Shown here in pieces: positions 52,082 to 59,845 of a stretch of DNA of 64,000 bases (the stretch's first letter is position 1; each line of letters starts with the position of its first letter). The notes under the pieces were generated by a model. It searched no databases. It was not told where the DNA came from and saw nothing but the letters and a program-made list of their open reading frames with translations. A program made the position numbers and the translations under genes. Origin of the DNA: CAYVMD01 sp964452465 (GTDB taxonomy: Bacteria; Armatimonadota; JACIXR01); contig CAYVMD010000001.1 of the NCBI GenBank assembly GCA_964452465.1, positions 50,210-114,209 of the forward strand, in the 5' to 3' direction.

Positions 52082-53992
52082 TCACCAATTAATAGGGTAT
52101 ACATTTATCTTGATGAAGCAGCCGAGTAGCGTCCAGAAGCCTCCCCCCAGGAAGTCCCCCAGGATGAGCCCGAGGAAGAAGGGCATCGCCCTGCGGTAGA
52201 GCTTCATCCCTCCATATTTGATTATGAACCATTTGAGTAGCCAAGCGATGAAGAAGGGAAGCCATATCCAGGTCATGGTAAATGTATTAGCCAGGGCGTA
52301 GCCAATGGGGTTGAATACCCACCAGAGGAAGCGGGTTTTCATGAAGTAGAGGAAGAAAGTAAAGAGCATTCCTCCTATAAGGAAGGATATAGCGTGCCAA
52401 TTCGTGGGAAGGGGCGTTTGGATCCAACTGGCGAGGGAATTGAAGGTGGATTGGGGGATGGTGATGCTCCGCCAGGAATCGCATTTCGCTCCCCCTCCGA
52501 ATCTATACCATATGGAGAGGGCGATATAGAAGGAGACGAAGAGCCCAAAAACGATGGCTATGAGCATGGACATGAGTAAGGTCCTGGTTGATGTCCCGGT
52601 CAATTCGCCCATCTTGAAGGCGTCTAATTGGTGGGGCATGGAGAGGCATCTTAGGTCGAAGGAGGAAAAGACGCGCATATAGGACATGATGGTAAGGTCG
52701 CGGGGAGGGTAAGCTTTAGTGCCTATCGTGGAAGTTAGAAGGGTATTGGGATCCACATCGGGTCCGAAGAGCCAAGCGTTGCCCGCTTCCGCCCTAATCC
52801 GCGTGGCGGCCATCATATAAGCGAGGGAGAGGAGGACGAGGGGAATGGCTACCCGCATCCTTAATCCCGCTATGTGGGTGAAAGCGACGATGAACGCTAC
52901 GCTGAGGAGTAGCCCTATGACCGCCCAGCGGTAAGGCATGGGCTCCTCGGAATCGTCAATCTCCCCTTTAAACACCGCCTTAAGGACGGCGAGGAGGTGG
53001 CTTCTTGCCATCCATACGCACATTAGGGCTATAGCTATAAACGCCCCCGCTCCCTGATGACCGAGGAAGGGGAACTCCGCCAGGGGACCCCCTTGCTGAC
53101 CGATGCCCAGCATGGCGCCGAAGACCCTTTGTGCCCGCGTCATGAGGAAGAAGAACCAGGAAGAGAAAAGGACCTCCAAGGGGATGAGGTAGCATATCCC
53201 GATAACGAAGGGGTAGAAGGAAATGGTGGTATATCCTATGGCGTTCCAGGGAGGATTAGGGAAGTAAGTTGAGATGTCCCTCGGTCTAACATCTATGCGA
53301 GGGACATGGGGATAGTTGTAGCTGAGGGTGTTTATGGTCACCAGGATGAGGGGGATGGCGATGCCTATCCAGAGGATGCGGTTGCGGAAGAATCCCTCTT
53401 TGGTTATCTCCACGGGGAGGAAGACGGTGGGGAAGGTTAGCCTTTCCCTTTCTACCCACTGTTTGCGGAAGATGACATTTATGCAGATGGTGGCGAATAG
53501 AAGAAGGAGGAGGAAGAGGATCCATACGAGCATAGGGGTGAGCCAGGCGTGGAGGGGGACGGGGGATTCACCCAGGTAGAAGTTCTCTATTGCCTGGTGG
53601 GAGCGAGGGACGAACCAGGCGGGAATATAGCGATGGAAGAGTTGTTCCCATTTGTTCTCGGGGGAGGCGAACCAGAATGCCGCAATAAGGGTGGGGATGA
53701 GGAAGTGCATCCCACCTGAGGAGGAGACAACGGTTGAGGTAGTCATCATGGCGTAAACGGTTATCAACTCGGAACGGGAAAGGGAGGGAAGATTCCTGCT
53801 CTTTAAGAAGTGATTTAGGGAGGTGAGAAAGAGAAAGGCGCAAAAGGCTCCCACGGGGATGGAAGTGTTGGCTAAGGCGGTATGTCCCCTCGCGCTTCCC
53901 AACACCAACTCCGCATAATGTATCCACAGATCCACCAGCGTGGAAAGCACAAGCCCTATCAAAATTGCCCTCCCGGAAAGAAGCCTCCTCAT
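52082..53992 (-). CDS. DUF6785/DUF6784 multi-pass membrane protein, candidate transporter
   Basis: This 636-residue integral membrane protein has at least twelve hydrophobic segments, for example AILIGLVLSTLVDLWI, WILFLLLLLFATICIN, AVIGLLLSVAFIVAF and MLIAIVFGLFVSFYIAL. The pattern, including SRSELITVYAMM near residue 72 and RAEAGNAWLFGPD near 430, matches the DUF6785/6784 family. These resemble oligopeptide-transporter-like proteins common in Armatimonadota and Planctomycetota. The ATG at 53992 is preferred; a TTG at 54001 is in frame. No ribosome site is seen, but TATAAT lies 9 bases upstream. It is the first gene of the glycosidase operon, so import of glycan products is a reasonable inference. 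Confidence 0.78.
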   Translation of the reverse strand: MRRLLSGRAILIGLVLSTLVDLWIHYAELVLGSARGHTALANTSIPVGAFCAFLFLTSLNHFLKSRNLPSLSRSELITVYAMMTTSTVVSSSGGMHFLIPTLIAAFWFASPENKWEQLFHRYIPAWFVPRSHQAIENFYLGESPVPLHAWLTPMLVWILFLLLLLFATICINVIFRKQWVERERLTFPTVFLPVEITKEGFFRNRILWIGIAIPLILVTINTLSYNYPHVPRIDVRPRDISTYFPNPPWNAIGYTTISFYPFVIGICYLIPLEVLFSSWFFFLMTRAQRVFGAMLGIGQQGGPLAEFPFLGHQGAGAFIAIALMCVWMARSHLLAVLKAVFKGEIDDSEEPMPYRWAVIGLLLSVAFIVAFTHIAGLRMRVAIPLVLLSLAYMMAATRIRAEAGNAWLFGPDVDPNTLLTSTIGTKAYPPRDLTIMSYMRVFSSFDLRCLSMPHQLDAFKMGELTGTSTRTLLMSMLIAIVFGLFVSFYIALSIWYRFGGGAKCDSWRSITIPQSTFNSLASWIQTPLPTNWHAISFLIGGMLFTFFLYFMKTRFLWWVFNPIGYALANTFTMTWIWLPFFIAWLLKWFIIKYGGMKLYRRAMPFFLGLILGDFLGGGFWTLLGCFIKINVYPINW

Positions 53993-54001
53993 GCTAACCA
54001 A

Positions 54002-54007
54002 ATTATA
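54002..54007 (-). promoter_or_regulatory. -10 box of a probable leaderless promoter for the glycosidase operon
   Basis: On the minus strand a perfect TATAAT ends 9 bases before the ATG at 53992, with no ribosome site between. The -35 candidate 17 bases upstream is poor (TTACCC). It would drive the DUF6785-GH141-GH-GH51-GH123 operon. Confidence 0.55.
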
Positions 54008-54151
54008 CTACAAAACAAGTAGGTGGGTAAGCCAAAAATTCACACAAATGACACGAGCTTGACATTACTTTGGCGCATTATTTCTACTAAAATGCTTCTA
54101 AAATATATCCTATAAATTAAGACTAAATTTATAGGAAAGGAGATGGGAGAA

Positions 54152-56008
54152 GTGAGAAGTTGGGTAGTAGCGATGCTCTGCTTCTTGGTGTTGCCCCTCC
54201 TTGGGCAGGAGGTGCCGGAGGTAACGGTTGAGGTGCAGGTGGAGGCGGAAAGGGAGAAGTTGGTGAAAACGGAGGAGATAACCTCCACCCAAGCCCAGTC
54301 CATGGTGGGGATTCAGAACCTCTCCGATGTTTTGAACCGTCTGCCGGGGACGGAGGCGATATACGGTTGTGTTATGGCTTCCCCTCGCCTAACCATGCGA
54401 GGTTCTACCTTTACCTCCCGTCAGATCCTCGTTGAGGGGATAAACATCAATCCTATAGGGAGCTGTGTGCTTGACCGTGTTCCTTGGAGCGCTATGAGCA
54501 AGGTCGAAGTCATAAGGGGTCCTATACCTCCCCAATTCTTCGGCAGTTTGTCAGGGGTTGCCTCTGTCACCTTGAAAACCGGCGACGAAAGCCCCGGTGC
54601 CTATTTCAGCTCCAGCCTGGGCTCATACAACACGCAGATTTACGAACTTTTCGCTGGAGGAGGCGATAAATCCCACAATTACTTCATCGCCTTCAACCGC
54701 ACTGCAGGGAACGAATGGAGGGAGAAGGCGAAGACCGATCTCTCCGACCTTTCCTTTAAGATAGTGAACGCCCCCGATGAAGCCTCCAAGTGGGTCATCG
54801 TGGGCGTCATCCTGCAGGGAACGCAGGCAGGCTTTTACCCCACCGGTCCCAACCCGGCGGATAGATACGGGCAGCGATGGCCGTGGATGAGAAGACCTGC
54901 TCTCTCCATAACTTATACAAAGAAAACAAGCGATAAGTCGGATATATCCTTCCGGCTGATCCCCCTCTCCTTCTCCTCCGATCTTTATTACATGCAATTA
55001 GTAAGTGGGATGGAAGTCCCCTATATCGTTCTTCTGCGTTATAAAACTTTGAGGCTCGATATCGACCAAAACATAATGCTTTCCCCCGACCTCGTATTCA
55101 ATTGGGGGATTTGGTGGCAAGGGGATTGGAGGAGGGGAACCGCTCCTTCCCCCGCTCCCGATATTGGTCCCTGGAGGAAATCGGATATGAAGCAGAAGGG
55201 GATATATCTTCAAAGCACAAAAAGCCTCGGAGAAAAGGAGTCGTTCGTGCTTGGTCTAGGCTATGCAGATGTAGATTACCACAGTCCCGCCCCAAAGAAG
55301 CCCAATGGCTCCGCCCTTACACCCTTCGTCACCTACAACATCAAGGTAAACCCTGCCTCGGTCTTGCGTTTTTCCCTTGCTCGGAATAAGCGCTTCCCCA
55401 TCTTGGAGGAGCTTTATGGCGGAGGATGCTTCAGGGGCAATCCCGACCTTCAACCCTTCCTCACCCATAACTTCCAGATAGATTGGGAGAGCAACCTTCC
55501 CGCGGGGAAATTAACCGCCTCCCTGTTCTACACGAAGGAGAAGAATGTGATTGGGAATGATAAGGACGGCAATTACATCAACATAGGAAGGGCGAGGGAG
55601 AAGGGGATGGAAGTCTCCTACGAAAGGAGCGTGGGGAATACAACCTTCTGGGGCAACTATACCTATCTTGATGCCTGGGACCTGACCAATGATCGTTTCT
55701 TGGTTCCTACTTATCGCACCTCCCAACCGAGACATATGCTCAAAATGGGGGTTTCTTACAACGGGAGGGGAGGGCTTATGTGGGGAGGAGAGGTGTTCTA
55801 CTATGGGAAGAGATGGACGGATGGCGAAGGCATCCCTCCCAGTGTTCCTTCCGCTTGGATTTTCAATTTGAAGGTGGAGAAGAATTTGCCCCACGATAGG
55901 AGCATCTCCTTATCCGTGAACAACCTCTTCGATAAGCATTGGGAGGAGGCCATTTTCTATCCTCAGGCGGGCAGATGGTTGCTCCTCAGTTTCTCCCAGA
56001 AATTTTAA
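54152..56008 (+). CDS. TonB-dependent outer-membrane receptor
   Basis: The GTG at 54152 is the likelier start: AAAGGAG ends 9 bases before it and MRSWVVAMLCFLVLPLLGQ is a signal peptide. The ATG at 54143 abuts the site. The 618-residue protein has a plug domain (about 45-150: NLSDVLNRLPGTEAIYG, LTMRGSTFTSRQILVEG, MSKVEVIRGPIPPQFFG). A beta-barrel of alternating aromatic strands ends in SFSQKF with the terminal Phe needed for outer-membrane insertion. TonB receptors import iron chelates, cobalamin or glycans; no SusD partner is present. It diverges from the glycosidase operon with about 160 bp between them. Confidence 0.92.
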   Translation: MRSWVVAMLCFLVLPLLGQEVPEVTVEVQVEAEREKLVKTEEITSTQAQSMVGIQNLSDVLNRLPGTEAIYGCVMASPRLTMRGSTFTSRQILVEGININPIGSCVLDRVPWSAMSKVEVIRGPIPPQFFGSLSGVASVTLKTGDESPGAYFSSSLGSYNTQIYELFAGGGDKSHNYFIAFNRTAGNEWREKAKTDLSDLSFKIVNAPDEASKWVIVGVILQGTQAGFYPTGPNPADRYGQRWPWMRRPALSITYTKKTSDKSDISFRLIPLSFSSDLYYMQLVSGMEVPYIVLLRYKTLRLDIDQNIMLSPDLVFNWGIWWQGDWRRGTAPSPAPDIGPWRKSDMKQKGIYLQSTKSLGEKESFVLGLGYADVDYHSPAPKKPNGSALTPFVTYNIKVNPASVLRFSLARNKRFPILEELYGGGCFRGNPDLQPFLTHNFQIDWESNLPAGKLTASLFYTKEKNVIGNDKDGNYINIGRAREKGMEVSYERSVGNTTFWGNYTYLDAWDLTNDRFLVPTYRTSQPRHMLKMGVSYNGRGGLMWGGEVFYYGKRWTDGEGIPPSVPSAWIFNLKVEKNLPHDRSISLSVNNLFDKHWEEAIFYPQAGRWLLLSFSQKF

Positions 56009-56025
56009 GAAAGGAGGAAAGGATT

Positions 56026-57576
56026 GTGCAGAGAAGAGCAACTTTTCGCATGAAAGGGCAGAAAATGTCAAGCGGAAGAAGGGAATTGGAGAAGGTATGG
56101 GGGATGCTGGTCATCTGTTTCCTGCTTTCTTTGGCGCAGGCTAATGGTGTTGTAAAGAAAACCAACCTCACGATAATGGTAAAGCCGGGACAATCCATCC
56201 AAAAGGCGATCGATAAAGCTCCCGAAGGGGCGATTATCTCCTTGGAAAAAGGAACTTGGAAGGAGCATTTGGTTATAAAGAAGAGCATCACCCTGCGGGG
56301 CAAAGGGGTTGGGGGGAGCGTGCTCCAGGGGGTTAAAAGGGAGCCCGTTGTGCTCATTGCCTTACCTGAGGGAGAACCGCAGTTTGTGCTCGAGAACCTT
56401 ACGGTGAGGGGGCTTGGCTCACCTTCATCTGACCTAAAACAGGCAGGGGTTAGGCTGGAGGGTTCTTCTCGAGCTACCATCAGCGGTTGCCACATCTCCG
56501 AGAACTACGATGGCATCGAGCTTTCTGACGCTTCCCAGGTCACGATCAGTGGTTGTCACATCTCCGAGAGCGTATTTGGCGTGGCCCTTTTGCAGTCTTC
56601 CCAGGCTACCATCAAGAACTGCAACATCTCTGGGAACAAGAGGGCGGGCATTGTGCTTGGGCACTTCTCTAAGGCTGCCATTAGCAGTTGCAACATCTCC
56701 AAGAATGCCGTTGGCATCGAGTTTTCCGACTTTTCTGCTCAGGCTGTCATCAATGATTGTGGCATCTCTAAAAACATCCTGGGGATCGATGTGCGAGGCT
56801 CCTCTCAAATTACCATTAGTGGCTGCCGCATTTCAGGAAATCGTGAGGATGGTATCACAGTTCGTTTCAAATCTCGGGCTACTATCACTAAGTGCGCCGT
56901 CTTCCAGAATAAAGGTATTGGCATTGGGGTTATGCGTATGGCTCAGGCTGTAATCAAAGATTGCAGCGTCTCAGAAAACAACGCCGGTGGAATTGAGGTT
57001 ATTGGTTCTGCCCAGGCTAACATCAACAGTTGTAACATCTCCGGGAATGGACTCCATGGAATTAAGGTCTTTGGTTCCGCCCAGGCTACGATAGATAATT
57101 GCAACATCTCCGAAAACACCCTTCAAGGGATTGAAGCTTTGGGTGACTCTCGGGTTACCATTAGTGGTTGCACCGTCTCAAAGAGTGTTATTGGCATTAA
57201 GCTCGAGGGCGATGCTCAAGGCACTATAAGTGGTTGTCGTATTTTGGAGAACCAGGAAGATGGCATCGCGACTTTATGCGCCGTCAAGGTGACCATTAGG
57301 GGTTGTTACCTCTCCAAGAACACCCTCGGCATTCATTGTCGAGATAACTCCCAAGCCGAGGTGGGAACCAACCGAATCGTTAAGAACAAATTCGGAGTAG
57401 GATTTACTGCCGACTTCCTTGGCTATGTGACCGGTAAGGGGAATATTATCCCCGGACCTTATGAGCCCGACGGAAATATGCAACCTTTTGTCGACTCAGT
57501 ACTTTCCTTCCTTAAAACCAAGGAGGGAGGAACATTCGACAGGCGTCAGCAAGGCTCGAAAGGGGGCAAGAGTTGA
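56026..57576 (+). CDS. exported right-handed beta-helix protein with a cysteine ladder
   Basis: The start is the GTG 56026, 8 bases after AAAGGAGG; the frame extends upstream into the receptor gene but has no site there. A signal/anchor segment lies at about residues 24-40 ([16 protein letters not shown]). A NosD/DUF1565-like opening ([34 protein letters not shown]) leads to thirteen coils of 22-24 residues with consensus ATISGCNISxNxxGI. Each of the thirteen has Cys at the same place. The fold suggests a structural or carbohydrate-binding surface protein; no catalytic residues are obvious. It lies between the TonB receptor (17 bp) and a prepilin gene (4 bp). Confidence 0.82.
   Translation: MQRRATFRMKGQKMSSGRRELEKVWGMLVICFLLSLAQANGVVKKTNLTIMVKPGQSIQKAIDKAPEGAIISLEKGTWKEHLVIKKSITLRGKGVGGSVLQGVKREPVVLIALPEGEPQFVLENLTVRGLGSPSSDLKQAGVRLEGSSRATISGCHISENYDGIELSDASQVTISGCHISESVFGVALLQSSQATIKNCNISGNKRAGIVLGHFSKAAISSCNISKNAVGIEFSDFSAQAVINDCGISKNILGIDVRGSSQITISGCRISGNREDGITVRFKSRATITKCAVFQNKGIGIGVMRMAQAVIKDCSVSENNAGGIEVIGSAQANINSCNISGNGLHGIKVFGSAQATIDNCNISENTLQGIEALGDSRVTISGCTVSKSVIGIKLEGDAQGTISGCRILENQEDGIATLCAVKVTIRGCYLSKNTLGIHCRDNSQAEVGTNRIVKNKFGVGFTADFLGYVTGKGNIIPGPYEPDGNMQPFVDSVLSFLKTKEGGTFDRRQQGSKGGKS
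56461..57354 (+). repeat. thirteen tandem ~69-bp coding repeats
   Basis: The beta-helix gene contains thirteen consecutive units of 66-72 bp (22-24 codons). Each encodes a coil with the core pattern T/V-I-x-x-C-x-I/V-S followed by a G-I turn. Unit-to-unit DNA similarity is moderate, so the array is old or under selection for the fold rather than freshly duplicated. Confidence 0.8.
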
Positions 57577-57580
57577 GAAT

Positions 57581-58252
57581 ATGAGAACGCGGCAAAAGGG
57601 TTTCACCCTAATCGAATTGTTAATAGTCATAGCGATCATCGCTATCCTGGCGGGGTTGCTATTCCCTGTTTTTTCGCGAGCAAGGGAGCAGGGAAGAAAG
57701 AACGCTTGCTTGAGCAATGTAAAACAACTGGGGATCGCTTTCGCTATGTACGCCCAGGATTGGGATGGGAGATTCCCTCCCTACGCCTATGACACCCCCC
57801 AAGGGAGTTATTTTTGGTGCGTCTATTATGACAAAAATAGCGCGCTCTGGGATGTAAGCCGGGGGCTTATCTATCCCTACCTCGCTAACCGGGAGATCTT
57901 CCGATGCCCGGATTGGGAAACCGTTACCTCCGCCTATGGCTATAATTGGTACTATATTGGCACCCCTGATGCTCCCGCGAAGGAATCGGACATAAGCCGT
58001 CCCTCTGAGACGGTTCTTCTCGCTGATGCAGCGGATAAGACCACCCTGGGACCTGCCGAGCTCATGTGGGCGATAAGCCCCCCTTCCATTTATTCCCTTC
58101 ATCCTCACTACTTGCATTTCCGCCACAACGGAACCGCCAATGCGGTCTTTGCAGATGGGCATGCGAAATCCCTCTCTCCCCTGCTCAGGGATTTGGATTA
58201 TCCCGAGTTGGGCTCCCCAAGTGGGGATGATAGTTTATACGACAGGAGGTGA
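57581..58252 (+). CDS. type IV prepilin-like protein with H-x9-DG motif
   Basis: The ATG at 57581 gives [19 protein letters not shown], a class III prepilin signal cut after the Gly and methylated at Phe by a PilD-type peptidase. The hydrophobic helix spans about residues 8-28, followed by [21 protein letters not shown]. The C-terminus has the H-x9-DG motif ([12 protein letters not shown]), which marks the DUF1559-related pseudopilin family of Planctomycetota and Armatimonadota. The protein is 223 residues. It lies 4 bp after the beta-helix gene and lacks a strong ribosome site, so translation may depend on that gene. A pseudopilin of type II secretion is possible. Confidence 0.9.
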   Translation: MRTRQKGFTLIELLIVIAIIAILAGLLFPVFSRAREQGRKNACLSNVKQLGIAFAMYAQDWDGRFPPYAYDTPQGSYFWCVYYDKNSALWDVSRGLIYPYLANREIFRCPDWETVTSAYGYNWYYIGTPDAPAKESDISRPSETVLLADAADKTTLGPAELMWAISPPSIYSLHPHYLHFRHNGTANAVFADGHAKSLSPLLRDLDYPELGSPSGDDSLYDRR

Positions 58253-58675
58253 TGGGAGAGAGCGCTTCTTCAATCTACAAAACTTCTTGCGTCATTACTT
58301 TTTTTTTCGGCTGACGCTGACACAATGGTAGCATATCCTAATTCTTCTATAAACGCGGTACATTTCCCCAAAAACGATTTCTTCAAATGAAAAGAACCAA
58401 AAAGCTTCTTTCGCCGTTTCGCCATTTAACCCTTGGCTAATGGTGAGTCGGGCGTGCGACCAAAGGGAGCTTGCTCGACTTACATGTCCTCCCTATCCAC
58501 CTATCTTGCTTTGGGTGTTCTTGCTCGGAGGAAACAAATCATGCCTTCAAGACGCAGTGGGCGTGGGGAAAAGGGAGTGATTTCCGGATGTTTCGTCGGG
58601 ATGGGAAGACAATAGTAAAGGAGAAGGGGGACTTCCTTGCTATCGTGCACGAAGTTTATAATAATTTTGAGGAGC
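58253..58675. other. 423-bp non-coding stretch before rlmD
   Basis: No convincing gene. It contains an inverted repeat GCGTCA/TGACGC (58289-58294 with 58312-58317) around a run of nine or ten T (58299-58307). Those T could help end the prepilin transcript although no strong hairpin precedes them. A CCATT/AATGG repeat is near 58422. A segment near 58446-58475 resembles 15605-15634. The rlmD promoter is at its right end. Confidence 0.6.
58657..58662 (+). promoter_or_regulatory. -10 box of the rlmD promoter
   Basis: A perfect TATAAT lies 13 bases before the ATG at 58676, and a TAATTT overlaps it 8 bases before the ATG. The purines GAGGAG stand only one base from the ATG, too close for a normal ribosome site, so a leaderless or very short-leader mRNA is likely. 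Confidence 0.5.
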
Positions 58676-59845
58676 ATGGAAGAGATCGAGGTTGTAATAA
58701 CAGGGTTAGCCCATCTGGGAGAGGGGATGGGGAGGCATGAAGGGAAGGTGGCATTCTTCCCCTTCGTGATCCCCGGGGAGAAAGTGAGGGCAAGGATCGT
58801 GGAGGATAAGGGGGATTTTCTGAGGGGGGAATTAATAGAGGTTCTCGAGCCTTCCCCCTACAGGATCGAGCCTGTCTGCCCTCTCTTCCGCTCCTGCGGT
58901 GGTTGTTCCTTTCAACACATTGAGTATTCCCAACAGGTGAGATGGAAGGAAGAGGTAGTTAAGGAGCAATTGAGGAGGATTGGGAAAATCGCCGAGGTGG
59001 AAGAAGTGGTGAAGGTAGCTATCCCCGCCGAGCGTCCCTTCTATTACCGCAACAGGGCGGATTTCTCTATAACTCGCACGGGGGCTCTTGGCTTCAGGAA
59101 GAGGCAAAGCCATCGCTTCATATATGTGGAGCATTGTTGGATCATGCATGAGAGGATCAACGAGATCCTCACCATCCTCCAGGGGAAAAAGCCCAAGAAG
59201 AAGAGCCACAATCTAACCGTTCGCTATGGCGTGAACACGGGGAGATTCCTTATCCAGCCGGAGATGGATACGACGGAGATAGAAACGGGCCAGGAATTCT
59301 TCACAGAGAGAATCCTGGATAAGGAGTTCCTCATCTCCGCTCCCTCCTTCTTCCAGGTTAACACCTATCAGGCGGAGAAGCTGGTGCAGATTGTCCTGAA
59401 TCACTTGAGGGATGAGGAGGTTGTGGTGGATGCCTATGCGGGAGTGGGGACCTTCACCTATTTCCTCGCTCAGAGGGCGAGGAAAGTGATAGCCATAGAG
59501 GAATCCAAGTCCGCCTGTGATGATGCAAGGGTGAATTTGGAGGGCTTGGGGAATGTCGAATATATAAACGATAAAACGGAGGTTGCCCTACCGAAGATAA
59601 GGGGGAAAATAGATGCGATCGTGCTCGATCCTCCCCGAGTTGGTTGTGTGAGGGAGGTATTGGAGGCGATCGCTTCCAAGGGAATCGAGAAGGTCATCTA
59701 TGTTTCCTGTGAGCCTTCCACCTTGGCGAGGGACCTCGCCATCCTGGTGGGGAAGGGCTACTCATTGTTGGAGGTTCAACCCATAGATATGTTCCCCCAA
59801 ACCTATCACATCGAGAACATAGCCCTCCTTCAGCGCGCCTCGTAG
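58676..59845 (+). CDS. rlmD: 23S rRNA (uracil-5-)-methyltransferase, RlmD/RumA type
   Basis: This enzyme methylates C5 of a uracil in 23S rRNA using SAM. The 389 residues have a TRAM domain (1-58), then the 4Fe-4S cysteines C68, C74, C77 and C154 (pattern C-x5-C-x2-C...C). The SAM domain contains VVDAYAGVGTFTYF, IAIEESKSACDDA and LDPPRVGC. The nucleophile is C345 in YVSCEPSTLARDL and the general base E380 in YHIEN. The ATG 58676 is chosen because the TRAM domain begins there; a further upstream ATG adds an unlikely extension. RlmCD- or TrmA-like specificity cannot be excluded. Its last 16 bp overlap the convergent glycosidase gene. Confidence 0.92.
   Translation: MEEIEVVITGLAHLGEGMGRHEGKVAFFPFVIPGEKVRARIVEDKGDFLRGELIEVLEPSPYRIEPVCPLFRSCGGCSFQHIEYSQQVRWKEEVVKEQLRRIGKIAEVEEVVKVAIPAERPFYYRNRADFSITRTGALGFRKRQSHRFIYVEHCWIMHERINEILTILQGKKPKKKSHNLTVRYGVNTGRFLIQPEMDTTEIETGQEFFTERILDKEFLISAPSFFQVNTYQAEKLVQIVLNHLRDEEVVVDAYAGVGTFTYFLAQRARKVIAIEESKSACDDARVNLEGLGNVEYINDKTEVALPKIRGKIDAIVLDPPRVGCVREVLEAIASKGIEKVIYVSCEPSTLARDLAILVGKGYSLLEVQPIDMFPQTYHIENIALLQRAS

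Noticed and set aside
54059..54064. Perfect TTGACA upstream of the TonB receptor gene
   Set aside because: No acceptable -10 hexamer occurs 16-18 bases downstream, so I do not call it a promoter.
58433..58740. Small + strand frames of 60 and 89 codons before rlmD
   Set aside because: No ribosome site, low-complexity products, and overlap with the rlmD promoter and start.
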